This document shows positions 20,831-33,259 of a DNA stretch of 64,000 nt, piece by piece (the stretch's first letter is position 1; every line of letters begins with the position of its first letter). Both the position numbers and the translations under genes were made by a program. The notes under the pieces were generated by a model. That model was not told where the DNA came from. It did no database searches and worked only from the letters and a program-made list of their open reading frames with translations. Source of the stretch: Odontesthes bonariensis (taxonomy: Eukaryota > Chordata > Actinopteri > Atheriniformes > Atherinopsidae); NCBI RefSeq assembly GCF_027942865.1, contig NC_134507.1, positions 32,284,447 through 32,348,446 on the forward strand, written 5' to 3'.

Positions 20831-20948
20831 GCTTACAGCACCTGGTATTCCCAAGCTGTCTCCCATCCAAGTACTAACCAGGCCCGACCCTGCTTGGCTT
20901 CCGAGTTCGGACGAGATCGGGCGTGTTCAGGGCGGTGTGGCCGTAAGC
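20831..20948 (-). rRNA. RNA5S: 5S ribosomal RNA, unit 13 (C92A variant)
   Basis: Full length with the box C edge change described for unit 4. Confidence 0.95.
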
Positions 20949-21312
20949 CACAGTCCCCGTGACAAATATGTGTTACATAGGTGCTGGAACCATACGTTGC
21001 CCCTATTTTACCAGAGAGTTGGCTTGAGAGGCTGATGTTGAGCCTGCACGTCGACTTCCCTGATGTGATTGTTCTCTGCAGCTGAAAATGGGACTCTCAG
21101 ATAACTTAGTGTGTGTCTGTCAAGCTCCTCTGTTCTCTGTGTGTAGTTTGGTGTTCATGGTCATACAGAGAAACCAGGGAAGCTCAATCCCACGACGTGC
21201 TCATAAACTGCGTCTTTTCTAAAGATTATAGTTCCATTTTAGAAGTCAGAATACAATGGCTCCCTGAAACTACCACCATGTACCGCTGGTTTTGTTATTT
21301 CACAAGAGTTGG

Positions 21313-21503
21313 GAAGAGTGCACCGTTCCCGGCGGCACTGCAGTACCGGGTCGATGCGTGGAGTGAACGGAGCAAGCCCCTTTTTCAACCCCTGTGCCTA
21401 AAAATCCATTTAATATGTAGTCCTCATATAGAGGACGTATCAGATATTAAACTGATAAGAACAGATACTACACTTGATCTTAGCCAAAAGGCCGAGAAGC
21501 GAT
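21313..21503 (-). ncRNA. RNU2: U2 snRNA, unit 13
   Basis: Majority form. Confidence 0.97.
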
Positions 21504-21802
21504 AACCCTCCACTGTTTCACGTCCGAGAGCCCTTCCTGGCACAATGCGCACTTGTGGCGGTGCTCTTTTTTTGCCTACAAAGCGTCACTTTGCACCTCC
21601 GCCCACCCGCTGCAGTGAGCACTCTTCAGCCGTTTCAGATGGTACAACTTTGCACTCCCGCCCGCTCCACTGAGCACCGTTCAAACAACAACAATTTAGC
21701 GCTCCAGGCTTTGAACATGGGCACGGTCTCAAGAAATAAGGTGACTCTACTCCGAGAAGTCACTTGGCACAGCAAGAAGATTTCCTTTGCACAGACAGAA
21801 TG

Positions 21803-21921
21803 GGCTTCACCCGCAAAGGTAAAGCCTTCCAAAAATAGAAACAACTCATTAATGCTGCTCTCCACGGAAGTCTTTAGTAAAAGGCGAAAGACTTGTACGT
21901 TATGAAGAGAAACCAGAGTAC
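21803..21921 (-). ncRNA. RNU5: U5 snRNA, unit 13
   Basis: Same as reference. Confidence 0.93.
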
Positions 21922-22225
21922 GAGTATTTGACACTGCGGGAGCAGTGCATCAGGCTAGTTGGCATAGCCACCTTCCCCACGGTGAGCTTTGCTTGGTTGA
22001 GACGCTGGCTCCTCGGCCGACCAGGTAGGAACAATCGGGCCCTATTCAATGGCTGCTTTGTCTTTTACTCTGTGCAAAAGACTAGGGGTCTTGAGGCTTT
22101 GTTCTGACCGCTCATTGGGTGTAGAGGTTTTTTTCAAGCAATTCTCCCAGTCGGCCCAATCCCAGAGCCATCTCAAAGTGGAGTTCACTTTCACTCTCTT
22201 TTCGCAGACTAAAAGCCAGAGTTTT

Positions 22226-22303
22226 ATCTCAGAAGCTAAGCAGAGTCGGGCCTGGTTAGTACTTGGATGGGGAGACCGCCTGGGAATACCAGGTGCTGTA
22301 AGC
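22226..22303 (+). pseudogene. Inverted truncated 5S copy, unit 14
   Basis: Same as reference copy. Confidence 0.9.
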
Positions 22304-22536
22304 CTTTTGGCTTCTCCAGGCGCATGCAGTTTGACTGCGTCAAATGCAAAGGCAGTCCCTGTTTGACTTTTTGGAACTGCTCCTTTGTCAGGACAAAGTT
22401 AAATGTATGAGGATCAAAGGCAACCATGACCTGGGACACCTTAGCAGATCCAGGATCAGCAAGATGGATCACAGGGTGATCAACAGATGTTTCAACAAAA
22501 GACATGCAGAGAGAAGAGAAGAGAAGAGAGAAAAAT

Positions 22537-22654
22537 GCTTACAGCACCTGGTATTCCCAAGCGGTCTCCCATCCAAGTACTAACCAGGCCCGACCCTGCT
22601 TGGCTTCCGAGTTCGGACGAGATCGGGCGTGTTCAGGGCGGTGTGGCCGTAAGC
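22537..22654 (-). rRNA. RNA5S: 5S ribosomal RNA, unit 14
   Basis: Intact; long GA tract downstream. Confidence 0.97.
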
Positions 22655-23018
22655 CACAGTCCCCGTGACAAATATGTGTTACATAGGTGCTGGAACCATA
22701 CGTTGCCCCTATTTTACCAGAGAGTTGGCTTGAGAGGCTGATGTTGAGCCTGCACGTCGACTTCCCTGATGTGATTGTTCTCTGCAGCTGAAAATGGGAC
22801 TCTCAGATAACTTAGTGTGTGTCTGTCAAGCTCCTCTGTTCTCTGTGTGTAGTTTGGTGTTCATGGTCATACAGAGAAACCAGGGAAGCTCAATCCCACG
22901 ACGTGCTCATAAACTGCGTCTTTTCTAAAGATTATAGTTCCATTTTAGAAGTCAGAATACAATGGCTCCCTGAAACTACCACCATGTACCGCTGGTTTTG
23001 TTATTTCACAAGAGTTGG

Positions 23019-23209
23019 GAAGAGTGCACCGTTCCCGGCGGCACTGCAGTACCGGGTCGATGCGTGGAGTGAACGGAGCAAGCCCCTTTTTCAACCCCTG
23101 TGCCTAAAAATCCATTTAATATGTAGTCCTCATATAGAGGACGTATCAGATATTAAACTGATAAGAACAGATACTACACTTGATCTTAGCCAAAAGGCCG
23201 AGAAGCGAT
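23019..23209 (-). ncRNA. RNU2: U2 snRNA, unit 14
   Basis: Majority form. Confidence 0.97.
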
Positions 23210-23508
23210 AACCCTCCACTGTTTCACGTCCGAGAGCCCTTCCTGGCACAATGCGCACTTGTGGCGGTGCTCTTTTTTTGCCTACAAAGCGTCACTTTGC
23301 ACCTCCGCCCACCCGCTGCAGTGAGCACTCTTCAGCCGTTTCAGATGGTACAACTTTGCACTCCCGCCCGCTCCACTGAGCACCGTTCAAACAACAACAA
23401 TTTAGCGCTCCAGGCTTTGAACATGGGCACGGTCTCAAGAAATAAGGTGACTCTACTCCGAGAAGTCACTTGGCACAGCAAGAAGATTTCCTTTGCACAG
23501 ACAGAATG

Positions 23509-23627
23509 GGCTTCACCCGCAAAGGTAAAGCCTTCCAAAAATAGAAACAACTCATTAATGCTGCTCTCCACGGAAGTCTTTAGTAAAAGGCGAAAGACTT
23601 GTACGTTATGAAGAGAAACCAGAGTAC
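23509..23627 (-). ncRNA. RNU5: U5 snRNA, unit 14
   Basis: Same as reference. Confidence 0.93.
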
Positions 23628-23931
23628 GAGTATTTGACACTGCGGGAGCAGTGCATCAGGCTAGTTGGCATAGCCACCTTCCCCACGGTGAGCTTTGCTT
23701 GGTTGAGACGCTGGCTCCTCGGCCGACCAGGTAGGAACAATCGGGCCCTATTCAATGGCTGCTTTGTCTTTTACTCTGTGCAAAAGACTAGGGGTCTTGA
23801 GGCTTTGTTCTGACCGCTCATTGGGTGTAGAGGTTTTTTTCAAGCAATTCTCCCAGTCGGCCCAATCCCAGAGCCATCTCAAAGTGGAGTTCACTTTCAC
23901 TCTCTTTTCGCAGACTAAAAGCCAGAGTTTT

Positions 23932-24009
23932 ATCTCAGAAGCTAAGCAGAGTCGGGCCTGGTTAGTACTTGGATGGGGAGACCGCCTGGGAATACCAGGT
24001 GCTGTAAGC
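23932..24009 (+). pseudogene. Inverted truncated 5S copy, unit 15
   Basis: Same as reference copy. Confidence 0.9.
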
Positions 24010-24242
24010 CTTTTGGCTTCTCCAGGCGCATGCAGTTTGACTGCGTCAAATGCAAAGGCAGTCCCTGTTTGACTTTTTGGAACTGCTCCTTTGTCAGGAC
24101 AAAGTTAAATGTATGAGGATCAAAGGCAACCATGACCTGGGACACCTTAGCAGATCCAGGATCAGCAAGATGGATCACAGGGTGATCAACAGATGTTTCA
24201 ACAAAAGACATGCAGAGAGAAGAGAAGACAAGAGAGAAAAAT

Positions 24243-24360
24243 GCTTACAGCACCTGGTATTCCCAAGCGGTCTCCCATCCAAGTACTAACCAGGCCCGAC
24301 CCTGCTTGGCTTCCGAGTTCGGACGAGATCGGGCGTGTTCAGGGCGGTGTGGCCGTAAGC
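24243..24360 (-). rRNA. RNA5S: 5S ribosomal RNA, unit 15
   Basis: Intact; first unit with the GAAGACAAGAG form of the GA tract. Confidence 0.97.
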
Positions 24361-24724
24361 CACAGTCCCCGTGACAAATATGTGTTACATAGGTGCTGGA
24401 ACCATACGTTGCCCCTATTTTACCAGAGAGTTGGCTTGAGAGGCTGATGTTGAGCCTGCACGTCGACTTCCCTGATGTGATTGTTCTCTGCAGCTGAAAA
24501 TGGGACTCTCAGATAACTTAGTGTGTGTCTGTCAAGCTCCTCTGTTCTCTGTGTGTAGTTTGGTGTTCATGGTCATACAGAGAAACCAGGGAAGCTCAAT
24601 CCCACGACGTGCTCATAAACTGCGTCTTTTCTAAAGATTATAGTTCCATTTTAGAAGTCAGAATACAATGGCTCCCTGAAACTACCACCATGTACCGCTG
24701 GTTTTGTTATTTCACAAGAGTTGG

Positions 24725-24915
24725 GAAGAGTGCACCGTTCCCGGCGGCACTGCAGTACCGGGTCGATGCGTGGAGTGAACGGAGCAAGCCCCTTTTTCAA
24801 CCCCTGTGCCTAAAAATCCATTTAATACGTAGTCCTCATATAGAGGACGTATCAGATATTAAACTGATAAGAACAGATACTACACTTGATCTTAGCCAAA
24901 AGGCCGAGAAGCGAT
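24725..24915 (-). ncRNA. RNU2: U2 snRNA, unit 15 (A88G variant)
   Basis: A to G at nt 88 (position 24828) changes ACATATTAAA to ACGTATTAAA upstream of the Sm site. It travels with TTTGCAACTCC and GCCATTTC in the U2 upstream region. Confidence 0.96.
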
Positions 24916-25214
24916 AACCCTCCACTGTTTCACGTCCGAGAGCCCTTCCTGGCACAATGCGCACTTGTGGCGGTGCTCTTTTTTTGCCTACAAAGCGTCA
25001 CTTTGCAACTCCGCCCACCCGCTGCAGTGAGCACTCTTCAGCCATTTCAGATGGTACAACTTTGCACTCCCGCCCGCTCCACTGAGCACCGTTCAAACAA
25101 CAACAATTTAGCGCTCCAGGCTTTGAACATGGGCACGGTCTCAAGAAATAAGGTGACTCTACTCCGAGAAGTCACTTGGCACAGCAAGAAGATTTCCTTT
25201 GCACAGACAGAATG

Positions 25215-25333
25215 GGCTTCACCCGCAAAGGTAAAGCCTTCCAAAAATAGAAACAACTCATTAATGCTGCTCTCCACGGAAGTCTTTAGTAAAAGGCGAA
25301 AGACTTGTACGTTATGAAGAGAAACCAGAGTAC
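25215..25333 (-). ncRNA. RNU5: U5 snRNA, unit 15
   Basis: Same as reference. Confidence 0.93.
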
Positions 25334-25637
25334 GAGTATTTGACACTGCGGGAGCAGTGCATCAGGCTAGTTGGCATAGCCACCTTCCCCACGGTGAGCT
25401 TTGCTTGGTTGAGACGCTGGCTCCTCGGCCGACCAGGTAGGAACAATCGGGCCCTATTCAATGGCTGCTTTGTCTTTTACTCTGTGCAAAAGACTAGGGG
25501 TCTTGAGGCTTTGTTCTGACCGCTCATTGGGTGTAGAGGTTTTTTTCAAGCAATTCTCCCAGTCGGCCCAATCCCAGAGCCATCTCAAAGTGGAGTTCAC
25601 TTTCACTCTCTTTTCGCAGACTAAAAGCCAGAGTTTT

Positions 25638-25715
25638 ATCTCAGAAGCTAAGCAGAGTCGGGCCTGGTTAGTACTTGGATGGGGAGACCGCCTGGGAATA
25701 CCAGGTGCTGTAAGC
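25638..25715 (+). pseudogene. Inverted truncated 5S copy, unit 16
   Basis: Same as reference copy. Confidence 0.9.
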
Positions 25716-25953
25716 CTTTTGGCTTCTCCAGGCGCATGCAGTTTGACTGCGTCAAATGCAAAGGCAGTCCCTGTTTGACTTTTTGGAACTGCTCCTTTGT
25801 CAGGACAAAGTTAAATGTATGAGGATCAAAGGCAACCATGACCTGGGACACCTTAGCAGATCCAGGATCAGCAAGATGGATCACAGGGTGATCAACAGAT
25901 GTTTCAACAAAAGACATGCAGAGAGAAGAGAAGAGAAGAGAAGAGAGAAAAAT

Positions 25954-26071
25954 GCTTACAGCACCTGGTATTCCCAAGCGGTCTCCCATCCAAGTACTAA
26001 CCAGGCCCGACCCTGCTTGGCTTCCGAGTTCGGACGAGATCGGGCGTGTTCAGGGCGGTGTGGCCGTAAGC
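25954..26071 (-). rRNA. RNA5S: 5S ribosomal RNA, unit 16
   Basis: Intact; longest GA tract in the window lies downstream. Confidence 0.97.
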
Positions 26072-26435
26072 CACAGTCCCCGTGACAAATATGTGTTACA
26101 TAGGTGCTGGAACCATACGTTGCCCCTATTTTACCAGAGAGTTGGCTTGAGAGGCTGATGTTGAGCCTGCACGTCGACTTCCCTGATGTGATTGTTCTCT
26201 GCAGCTGAAAATGGGACTCTCAGATAAATTAGTGTGTGTCTGTCAAGCTCCTCTGTTCTCTGTGTGTAGTTTGGTGTTCATGGTCATACAGAGAAACCAG
26301 GGAAGCTCAATCCCACGACGTGCTCATAAACTGCGTCTTTTCTAAAGATTATAGTTCCATTTTAGAAGTCAGAATACAATGGCTCCCTGAAACTACCACC
26401 ATGTACCGCTGGTTTTGTTATTTCACAAGAGGTGG

Positions 26436-26626
26436 GAAGAGTGCACCGTTCCCGGCGGCACTGCAGTACCGGGTCGATGCGTGGAGTGAACGGAGCAAGC
26501 CCCTTTTTCAACCCCTGTGCCTAAAAATCCATTTAATATGTAGTCCTCATATAGAGGACGTATCAGATATTAAACTGATAAGAACAGATACTACACTTGA
26601 TCTTAGCCAAAAGGCCGAGAAGCGAT
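26436..26626 (-). ncRNA. RNU2: U2 snRNA, unit 16
   Basis: Majority form in the gene. The 3' flank carries AAGAGGTGGG (change at 26432), shared only with units 20 and 21. Confidence 0.97.
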
Positions 26627-26925
26627 AACCCTCCACTGTTTCACGTCCGAGAGCCCTTCCTGGCACAATGCGCACTTGTGGCGGTGCTCTTTTTTTGCCT
26701 ACAAAGCGTCACTTTGCACCTCCGCCCACCCGCTGCAGTGAGCACTCTTCAGCCATTTCAGATGGTACAACTTTGCACTCCCGCCCGCTCCACTGAGCAC
26801 CGTTCAAACAACAACAATTTAGCGCCCCAGGCTTTGAACATGGGCACGGTCTCAAGAAATAAGGTGACTCTACTCCGAGAAGTCACTTGGCACAGCAAGA
26901 AGATTTCCTTTGCACAGACAGAATG

Positions 26926-27044
26926 GGCTTCACCCGCAAAGGTAAAGCCTTCCAAAAATAGAAACAACTCATTAATGCTGCTCTCCACGGAAGTCTTTAG
27001 TAAAAGGCGAAAGACTTGTACGTTATGAAGAGAAACCAGAGTAC
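26926..27044 (-). ncRNA. RNU5: U5 snRNA, unit 16
   Basis: Same as reference. Confidence 0.93.
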
Positions 27045-27348
27045 GAGTATTTGACACTGCGGGAGCAGTGCATCAGGCTAGTTGGCATAGCCACCTTCCC
27101 CACGGTGAGCTTTGCTTGGTTGAGACGCTGGCTCCTCGGCCGACCAGGTAGGAACAATCGGGCCCTATTCAATGGCTGCTTTGTCTTTTACTCTGTGCAA
27201 AAGACTAGGGGTCTTGAGGCTTTGTTCTGACCGCTCATTGGGTGTAGAGGTTTTTTTCAAGCAATTCTCCCAGTCGGCCCAATCCCAGAGCCATCTCAAA
27301 GTGGAGTTCACTTTCACTCTCTTTTCGCAGACTAAAAGCCAGAGTTTT

Positions 27349-27426
27349 ATCTCAGAAGCTAAGCAGAATCGGGCCTGGTTAGTACTTGGATGGGGAGACC
27401 GCCTGGGAATACCAGGTGCTGTAAGC
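27349..27426 (+). pseudogene. Inverted truncated 5S copy, unit 17
   Basis: G to A at 27368 (AGCAGAATCGG) just after the A-box-like motif; shared with units 18, 19, 21, 22 and 25. Confidence 0.9.
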
Positions 27427-27659
27427 CTTTTGGCTTCTCCAGGCGCATGCAGTTTGACTGCGTCAAATGCAAAGGCAGTCCCTGTTTGACTTTTTGGAAC
27501 TGCTCCTTTGTCAGGACAAAGTTAAATGTATGAGGATCAAAGGCAACCATGACCTGGGACACCTTAGCAGATCCAGGATCAGCAAGATGGATCACAGGGT
27601 GATCAACAGATGTTTCAACAAAAGACATGCAGAGAGAAGAGAAGACAAGAGAGAAAAAT

Positions 27660-27777
27660 GCTTACAGCACCTGGTATTCCCAAGCGGTCTCCCATCCAAG
27701 TACTAACCAGGCCCGACCCTGCTTGGCTTCCGAGTTCGGACGAGATCGGGCGTGTTCAGGGCGGTGTGGCCGTAAGC
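27660..27777 (-). rRNA. RNA5S: 5S ribosomal RNA, unit 17
   Basis: Intact; GAAGACAAGAG tract downstream. Confidence 0.97.
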
Positions 27778-28141
27778 CACAGTCCCCGTGACAAATATGT
27801 GTTACATAGGTGCTGGAACCATACGTTGCCCCTATTTTACCAGAGAGTTGGCTTGAGAGGCTGATGTTGAGCCTGCACGTCGACTTCCCTGATGTGATTG
27901 TTCTCTGCAGCTGAAAATGGGACTCTCAGATAACTTAGTGTGTGTCTGTCAAGCTCCTCTGTTCTCTGTGTGTAGTTTGGTGTTCATGGTCATACAGAGA
28001 AACCAGGGAAGCTCAATCCCACGACGTGCTCATAAACTGCGTCTTTTCTAAAGATTATAGTTCCATTTTAGAAGTCAGAATACAATGGCTCCCTGAAACT
28101 ACCACCATGTACCGCTGGTTTTGTTATTTCACAAGAGTTGG

Positions 28142-28332
28142 GAAGAGTGCACCGTTCCCGGCGGCACTGCAGTACCGGGTCGATGCGTGGAGTGAACGGA
28201 GCAAGCCCCTTTTTCAACCCCTGTGCCTAAAAATCCATTTAATACGTAGTCCTCATATAGAGGACGTATCAGATATTAAACTGATAAGAACAGATACTAC
28301 ACTTGATCTTAGCCAAAAGGCCGAGAAGCGAT
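28142..28332 (-). ncRNA. RNU2: U2 snRNA, unit 17 (A88G variant)
   Basis: Carries A88G with the linked upstream changes of unit 15. Confidence 0.96.
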
Positions 28333-28631
28333 AACCCTCCACTGTTTCACGTCCGAGAGCCCTTCCTGGCACAATGCGCACTTGTGGCGGTGCTCTTTTT
28401 TTGCCTACAAAGCGTCACTTTGCAACTCCGCCCACCCGCTGCAGTGAGCACTCTTCAGCCATTTCAGATGGTACAACTTTGCACTCCCGCCCGCTCCACT
28501 GAGCACCGTTCAAACAACAACAATTTAGCGCTCCAGGCTTTGAACATGGGCACGGTCTCAAGAAATAAGGTGACTCTACTCCGAGAAGTCACTTGGCACA
28601 GCAAGAAGATTTCCTTTGCACAGACAGAATG

Positions 28632-28750
28632 GGCTTCACCCGCAAAGGTAAAGCCTTCCAAAAATAGAAACAACTCATTAATGCTGCTCTCCACGGAAGT
28701 CTTTAGTAAAAGGCGAAAGACTTGTACGTTATGAAGAGAAACCAGAGTAC
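28632..28750 (-). ncRNA. RNU5: U5 snRNA, unit 17
   Basis: Same as reference. Confidence 0.93.
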
Positions 28751-29054
28751 GAGTATTTGACACTGCGGGAGCAGTGCATCAGGCTAGTTGGCATAGCCAC
28801 CTTCCCCACGGTGAGCTTTGCTTGGTTGAGACGCTGGCTCCTCGGCCGACCAGGTAGGAACAATCGGGCCCTATTCAATGGCTGCTTTGTCTTTTACTCT
28901 GTGCAAAAGACTAGGGGTCTTGAGGCTTTGTTCTGACCGCTCATTGGGTGTAGAGGTTTTTTTCAAGCAATTCTCCCAGTCGGCCCAATCCCAGAGCCAT
29001 CTCAAAGTGGAGTTCACTTTCACTCTCTTTTCGCAGACTAAAAGCCAGAGTTTT

Positions 29055-29132
29055 ATCTCAGAAGCTAAGCAGAATCGGGCCTGGTTAGTACTTGGATGGG
29101 GAGACCGCCTGGGAATACCAGGTGCTGTAAGC
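29055..29132 (+). pseudogene. Inverted truncated 5S copy, unit 18
   Basis: AGAATCGG form as in unit 17. Confidence 0.9.
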
Positions 29133-29365
29133 CTTTTGGCTTCTCCAGGCGCATGCAGTTTGACTGCGTCAAATGCAAAGGCAGTCCCTGTTTGACTTTT
29201 TGGAACTGCTCCTTTGTCAGGACAAAGTTAAATGTATGAGGATCAAAGGCAACCATGACCTGGGACACCTTAGCAGATCCAGGATCAGCAAGATGGATCA
29301 CAGGGTGATCAACAGATGTTTCAACAAAAGACATGCAGAGAGAAGAGAAGACAAGAGAGAAAAAT

Positions 29366-29483
29366 GCTTACAGCACCTGGTATTCCCAAGCGGTCTCCCA
29401 TCCAAGTACTAACCAGGCCCGACCCTGCTTGGCTTCCGAGTTCGGACGAGATCGGGCGTGTTCAGGGCGGTGTGGCCGTAAGC
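29366..29483 (-). rRNA. RNA5S: 5S ribosomal RNA, unit 18
   Basis: Intact; GAAGACAAGAG tract downstream. Confidence 0.97.
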
Positions 29484-29847
29484 CACAGTCCCCGTGACAA
29501 ATATGTGTTACATAGGTGCTGGAACCATACGTTGCCCCTATTTTACCAGAGAGTTGGCTTGAGAGGCTGATGTTGAGCCTGCACGTCGACTTCCCTGATG
29601 TGATTGTTCTCTGCAGCTGAAAATGGGACTCTCAGATAACTTAGTGTGTGTCTGTCAAGCTCCTCTGTTCTCTGTGTGTAGTTTGGTGTTCATGGTCATA
29701 CAGAGAAACCAGGGAAGCTCAATCCCACGACGTGCTCATAAACTGCGTCTTTTCTAAAGATTATAGTTCCATTTTAGAAGTCAGAATACAATGGCTCCCT
29801 GAAACTACCACCATGTACCGCTGGTTTTGTTATTTCACAAGAGTTGG

Positions 29848-30038
29848 GAAGAGTGCACCGTTCCCGGCGGCACTGCAGTACCGGGTCGATGCGTGGAGTG
29901 AACGGAGCAAGCCCCTTTTTCAACCCCTGTGCCTAAAAATCCATTTAATACGTAGTCCTCATATAGAGGACGTATCAGATATTAAACTGATAAGAACAGA
30001 TACTACACTTGATCTTAGCCAAAAGGCCGAGAAGCGAT
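29848..30038 (-). ncRNA. RNU2: U2 snRNA, unit 18 (A88G variant)
   Basis: Carries A88G with the linked upstream changes; units 17 and 18 agree at every variant site noted. Confidence 0.96.
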
Positions 30039-30337
30039 AACCCTCCACTGTTTCACGTCCGAGAGCCCTTCCTGGCACAATGCGCACTTGTGGCGGTGCT
30101 CTTTTTTTGCCTACAAAGCGTCACTTTGCAACTCCGCCCACCCGCTGCAGTGAGCACTCTTCAGCCATTTCAGATGGTACAACTTTGCACTCCCGCCCGC
30201 TCCACTGAGCACCGTTCAAACAACAACAATTTAGCGCTCCAGGCTTTGAACATGGGCACGGTCTCAAGAAATAAGGTGACTCTACTCCGAGAAGTCACTT
30301 GGCACAGCAAGAAGATTTCCTTTGCACAGACAGAATG

Positions 30338-30456
30338 GGCTTCACCCGCAAAGGTAAAGCCTTCCAAAAATAGAAACAACTCATTAATGCTGCTCTCCAC
30401 GGAAGTCTTTAGTAAAAGGCGAAAGACTTGTACGTTATGAAGAGAAACCAGAGTAC
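30338..30456 (-). ncRNA. RNU5: U5 snRNA, unit 18
   Basis: Same as reference. Confidence 0.93.
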
Positions 30457-30760
30457 GAGTATTTGACACTGCGGGAGCAGTGCATCAGGCTAGTTGGCAT
30501 AGCCACCTTCCCCACGGTGAGCTTTGCTTGGTTGAGACGCTGGCTCCTCGGCCGACCAGGTAGGAACAATCGGGCCCTATTCAATGGCTGCTTTGTCTTT
30601 TACTCTGTGCAAAAGACTAGGGGTCTTGAGGCTTTGTTCTGACCGCTCATTGGGTGTAGAGGTTTTTTTCAAGCAATTCTCCCAGTCGGCCCAATCCCAG
30701 AGCCATCTCAAAGTGGAGTTCACTTTCACTCTCTTTTCGCAGACTAAAAGCCAGAGTTTT

Positions 30761-30838
30761 ATCTCAGAAGCTAAGCAGAATCGGGCCTGGTTAGTACTTG
30801 GATGGGGAGACCGCCTGGGAATACCAGGTGCTGTAAGC
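30761..30838 (+). pseudogene. Inverted truncated 5S copy, unit 19
   Basis: AGAATCGG form as in unit 17. Confidence 0.9.
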
Positions 30839-31071
30839 CTTTTGGCTTCTCCAGGCGCATGCAGTTTGACTGCGTCAAATGCAAAGGCAGTCCCTGTTTG
30901 ACTTTTTGGAACTGCTCCTTTGTCAGGACAAAGTTAAATGTATGAGGATCAAAGGCAACCATGACCTGGGACACCTTAGCAGATCCAGGATCAGCAAGAT
31001 GGATCACAGGGTGATCAACAGATGTTTCAACAAAAGACATGCAGAGAGAAGAGAAGAGAAGAGAGAAAAAT

Positions 31072-31189
31072 GCTTACAGCACCTGGTATTCCCAAGCGGT
31101 CTCCCATCCAAGTACTAACCAGGCCCGACCCTGCTTGGCTTCCGAGTTCGGACGAGATCGGGCGTGTTCAGGGCGGTGTGGCCGTAAGC
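31072..31189 (-). rRNA. RNA5S: 5S ribosomal RNA, unit 19
   Basis: Intact; plain long GA tract downstream. Confidence 0.97.
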
Positions 31190-31553
31190 CACAGTCCCCG
31201 TGACAAATATGTGTTACATAGGTGCTGGAACCATACGTTGCCCCTATTTTACCAGAGAGTTGGCTTGAGAGGCTGATGTTGAGCCTGCACGTCGACTTCC
31301 CTGATGTGATTGTTCTCTGCAGCTGAAAATGGGACTCTCAGATAACTTAGTGTGTGTCTGTCAAGCTCCTCTGTTCTCTGTGTGTAGTTTGGTGTTCATG
31401 GTCATACAGAGAAACCAGGGAAGCTCAATCCCACGACGTGCTCATAAACTGCGTCTTTTCTAAAGATTATAGTTCCATTTTAGAAGTCAGAATACAATGG
31501 CTCCCTGAAACTACCACCATGTACCGCTGGTTTTGTTATTTCACAAGAGTTGG

Positions 31554-31744
31554 GAAGAGTGCACCGTTCCCGGCAGCACTGCAGTACCGGGTCGATGCGT
31601 GGAGTGAACGGAGCAAGCCCCTTTTTCAACCCCTGTGCCTAAAAATCCATTTAATATGTAGTCCTCATATAGAGGACGTATCAGATATTAAACTGATAAG
31701 AACAGATACTACACTTGATCTTAGCCAAAAGGCCGAGAAGCGAT
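31554..31744 (-). ncRNA. RNU2: U2 snRNA, unit 19 (C170U variant)
   Basis: Private change at 31575 in stem-loop IV; a G-C pair becomes G-U, so the stem is likely kept. Confidence 0.95.
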
Positions 31745-32043
31745 AACCCTCCACTGTTTCACGTCCGAGAGCCCTTCCTGGCACAATGCGCACTTGTGGC
31801 GGTGCTCTTTTTTTGCCTACAAAGCGTCACTTTGCACCTCCGCCCACCCGCTGCAGTGAGCACTCTTCAGCCGTTTCAGATGGTACAACTTTGCACTCCC
31901 GCCCGCTCCACTGAGCACCGTTCAAACAACAACAATTTAGCGCTCCAGGCTTTGAACATGGGCACGGTCTCAAGAAATAAGGTGACTCTACTCCGAGAAG
32001 TCACTTGGCACAGCAAGAAGATTTCCTTTGCACAGACAGAATG

Positions 32044-32162
32044 GGCTTCACCCGCAAAGGTAAAGCCTTCCAAAAATAGAAACAACTCATTAATGCTGCT
32101 CTCCACGGAAGTCTTTAGTAAAAGGCGAAAGACTTGTACGTTATGAAGAGAAACCAGAGTAC
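32044..32162 (-). ncRNA. RNU5: U5 snRNA, unit 19
   Basis: Same as reference. Confidence 0.93.
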
Positions 32163-32466
32163 GAGTATTTGACACTGCGGGAGCAGTGCATCAGGCTAGT
32201 TGGCATAGCCACCTTCCCCACGGTGAGCTTTGCTTGGTTGAGACGCTGGCTCCTCGGCCGACCAGGTAGGAACAATCGGGCCCTATTCAATGGCTGCTTT
32301 GTCTTTTACTCTGTGCAAAAGACTAGGGGTCTTGAGGCTTTGTTCTGACCGCTCATTGGGTGTAGAGGTTTTTTTCAAGCAATTCTCCCAGTCGGCCCAA
32401 TCCCAGAGCCATCTCAAAGTGGAGTTCACTTTCACTCTCTTTTCGCAGACTAAAAGCCAGAGTTTT

Positions 32467-32544
32467 ATCTCAGAAGCTAAGCAGAGTCGGGCCTGGTTAG
32501 TACTTGGATGGGGAGACCGCCTGGGAATACCAGGTGCTGTAAGC
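32467..32544 (+). pseudogene. Inverted truncated 5S copy, unit 20
   Basis: Same as reference copy. Confidence 0.9.
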
Positions 32545-32777
32545 CTTTTGGCTTCTCCAGGCGCATGCAGTTTGACTGCGTCAAATGCAAAGGCAGTCCC
32601 TGTTTGACTTTTTGGAACTGCTCCTTTGTCAGGACAAAGTTAAATGTATGAGGATCAAAGGCAACCATGACCTGGGACACCTTAGCAGATCCAGGATCAG
32701 CAAGATGGATCACAGGGTGATCAACAGATGTTTCAACAAAAGACATGCAGAGAGAAGAGAAGACAAGAGAGAAAAAT

Positions 32778-32895
32778 GCTTACAGCACCTGGTATTCCCA
32801 AGCGGTCTCCCATCCAAGTACTAACCAGGCCCGACCCTGCTTGGCTTCCGAGTTCGGACGAGATCGGGCGTGTTCAGGGCGGTGTGGCCGTAAGC
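32778..32895 (-). rRNA. RNA5S: 5S ribosomal RNA, unit 20
   Basis: Intact; GAAGACAAGAG tract downstream. Confidence 0.97.
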
Positions 32896-33259
32896 CACAG
32901 TCCCCGTGACAAATATGTGTTACATAGGTGCTGGAACCATACGTTGCCCCTATTTTACCAGAGAGTTGGCTTGAGAGGCTGATGTTGAGCCTGCACGTCG
33001 ACTTCCCTGATGTGATTGTTCTCTGCAGCTGAAAATGGGACTCTCAGATAAATTAGTGTGTGTCTGTCAAGCTCCTCTGTTCTCTGTGTGTAGTTTGGTG
33101 TTCATGGTCATACAGAGAAACCAGGGAAGCTCAATCCCACGACGTGCTCATAAACTGCGTCTTTTCTAAAGATTATAGTTCCATTTTAGAAGTCAGAATA
33201 CAATGGCTCCCTGAAACTACCACCATGTACCGCTGGTTTTGTTATTTCACAAGAGGTGG

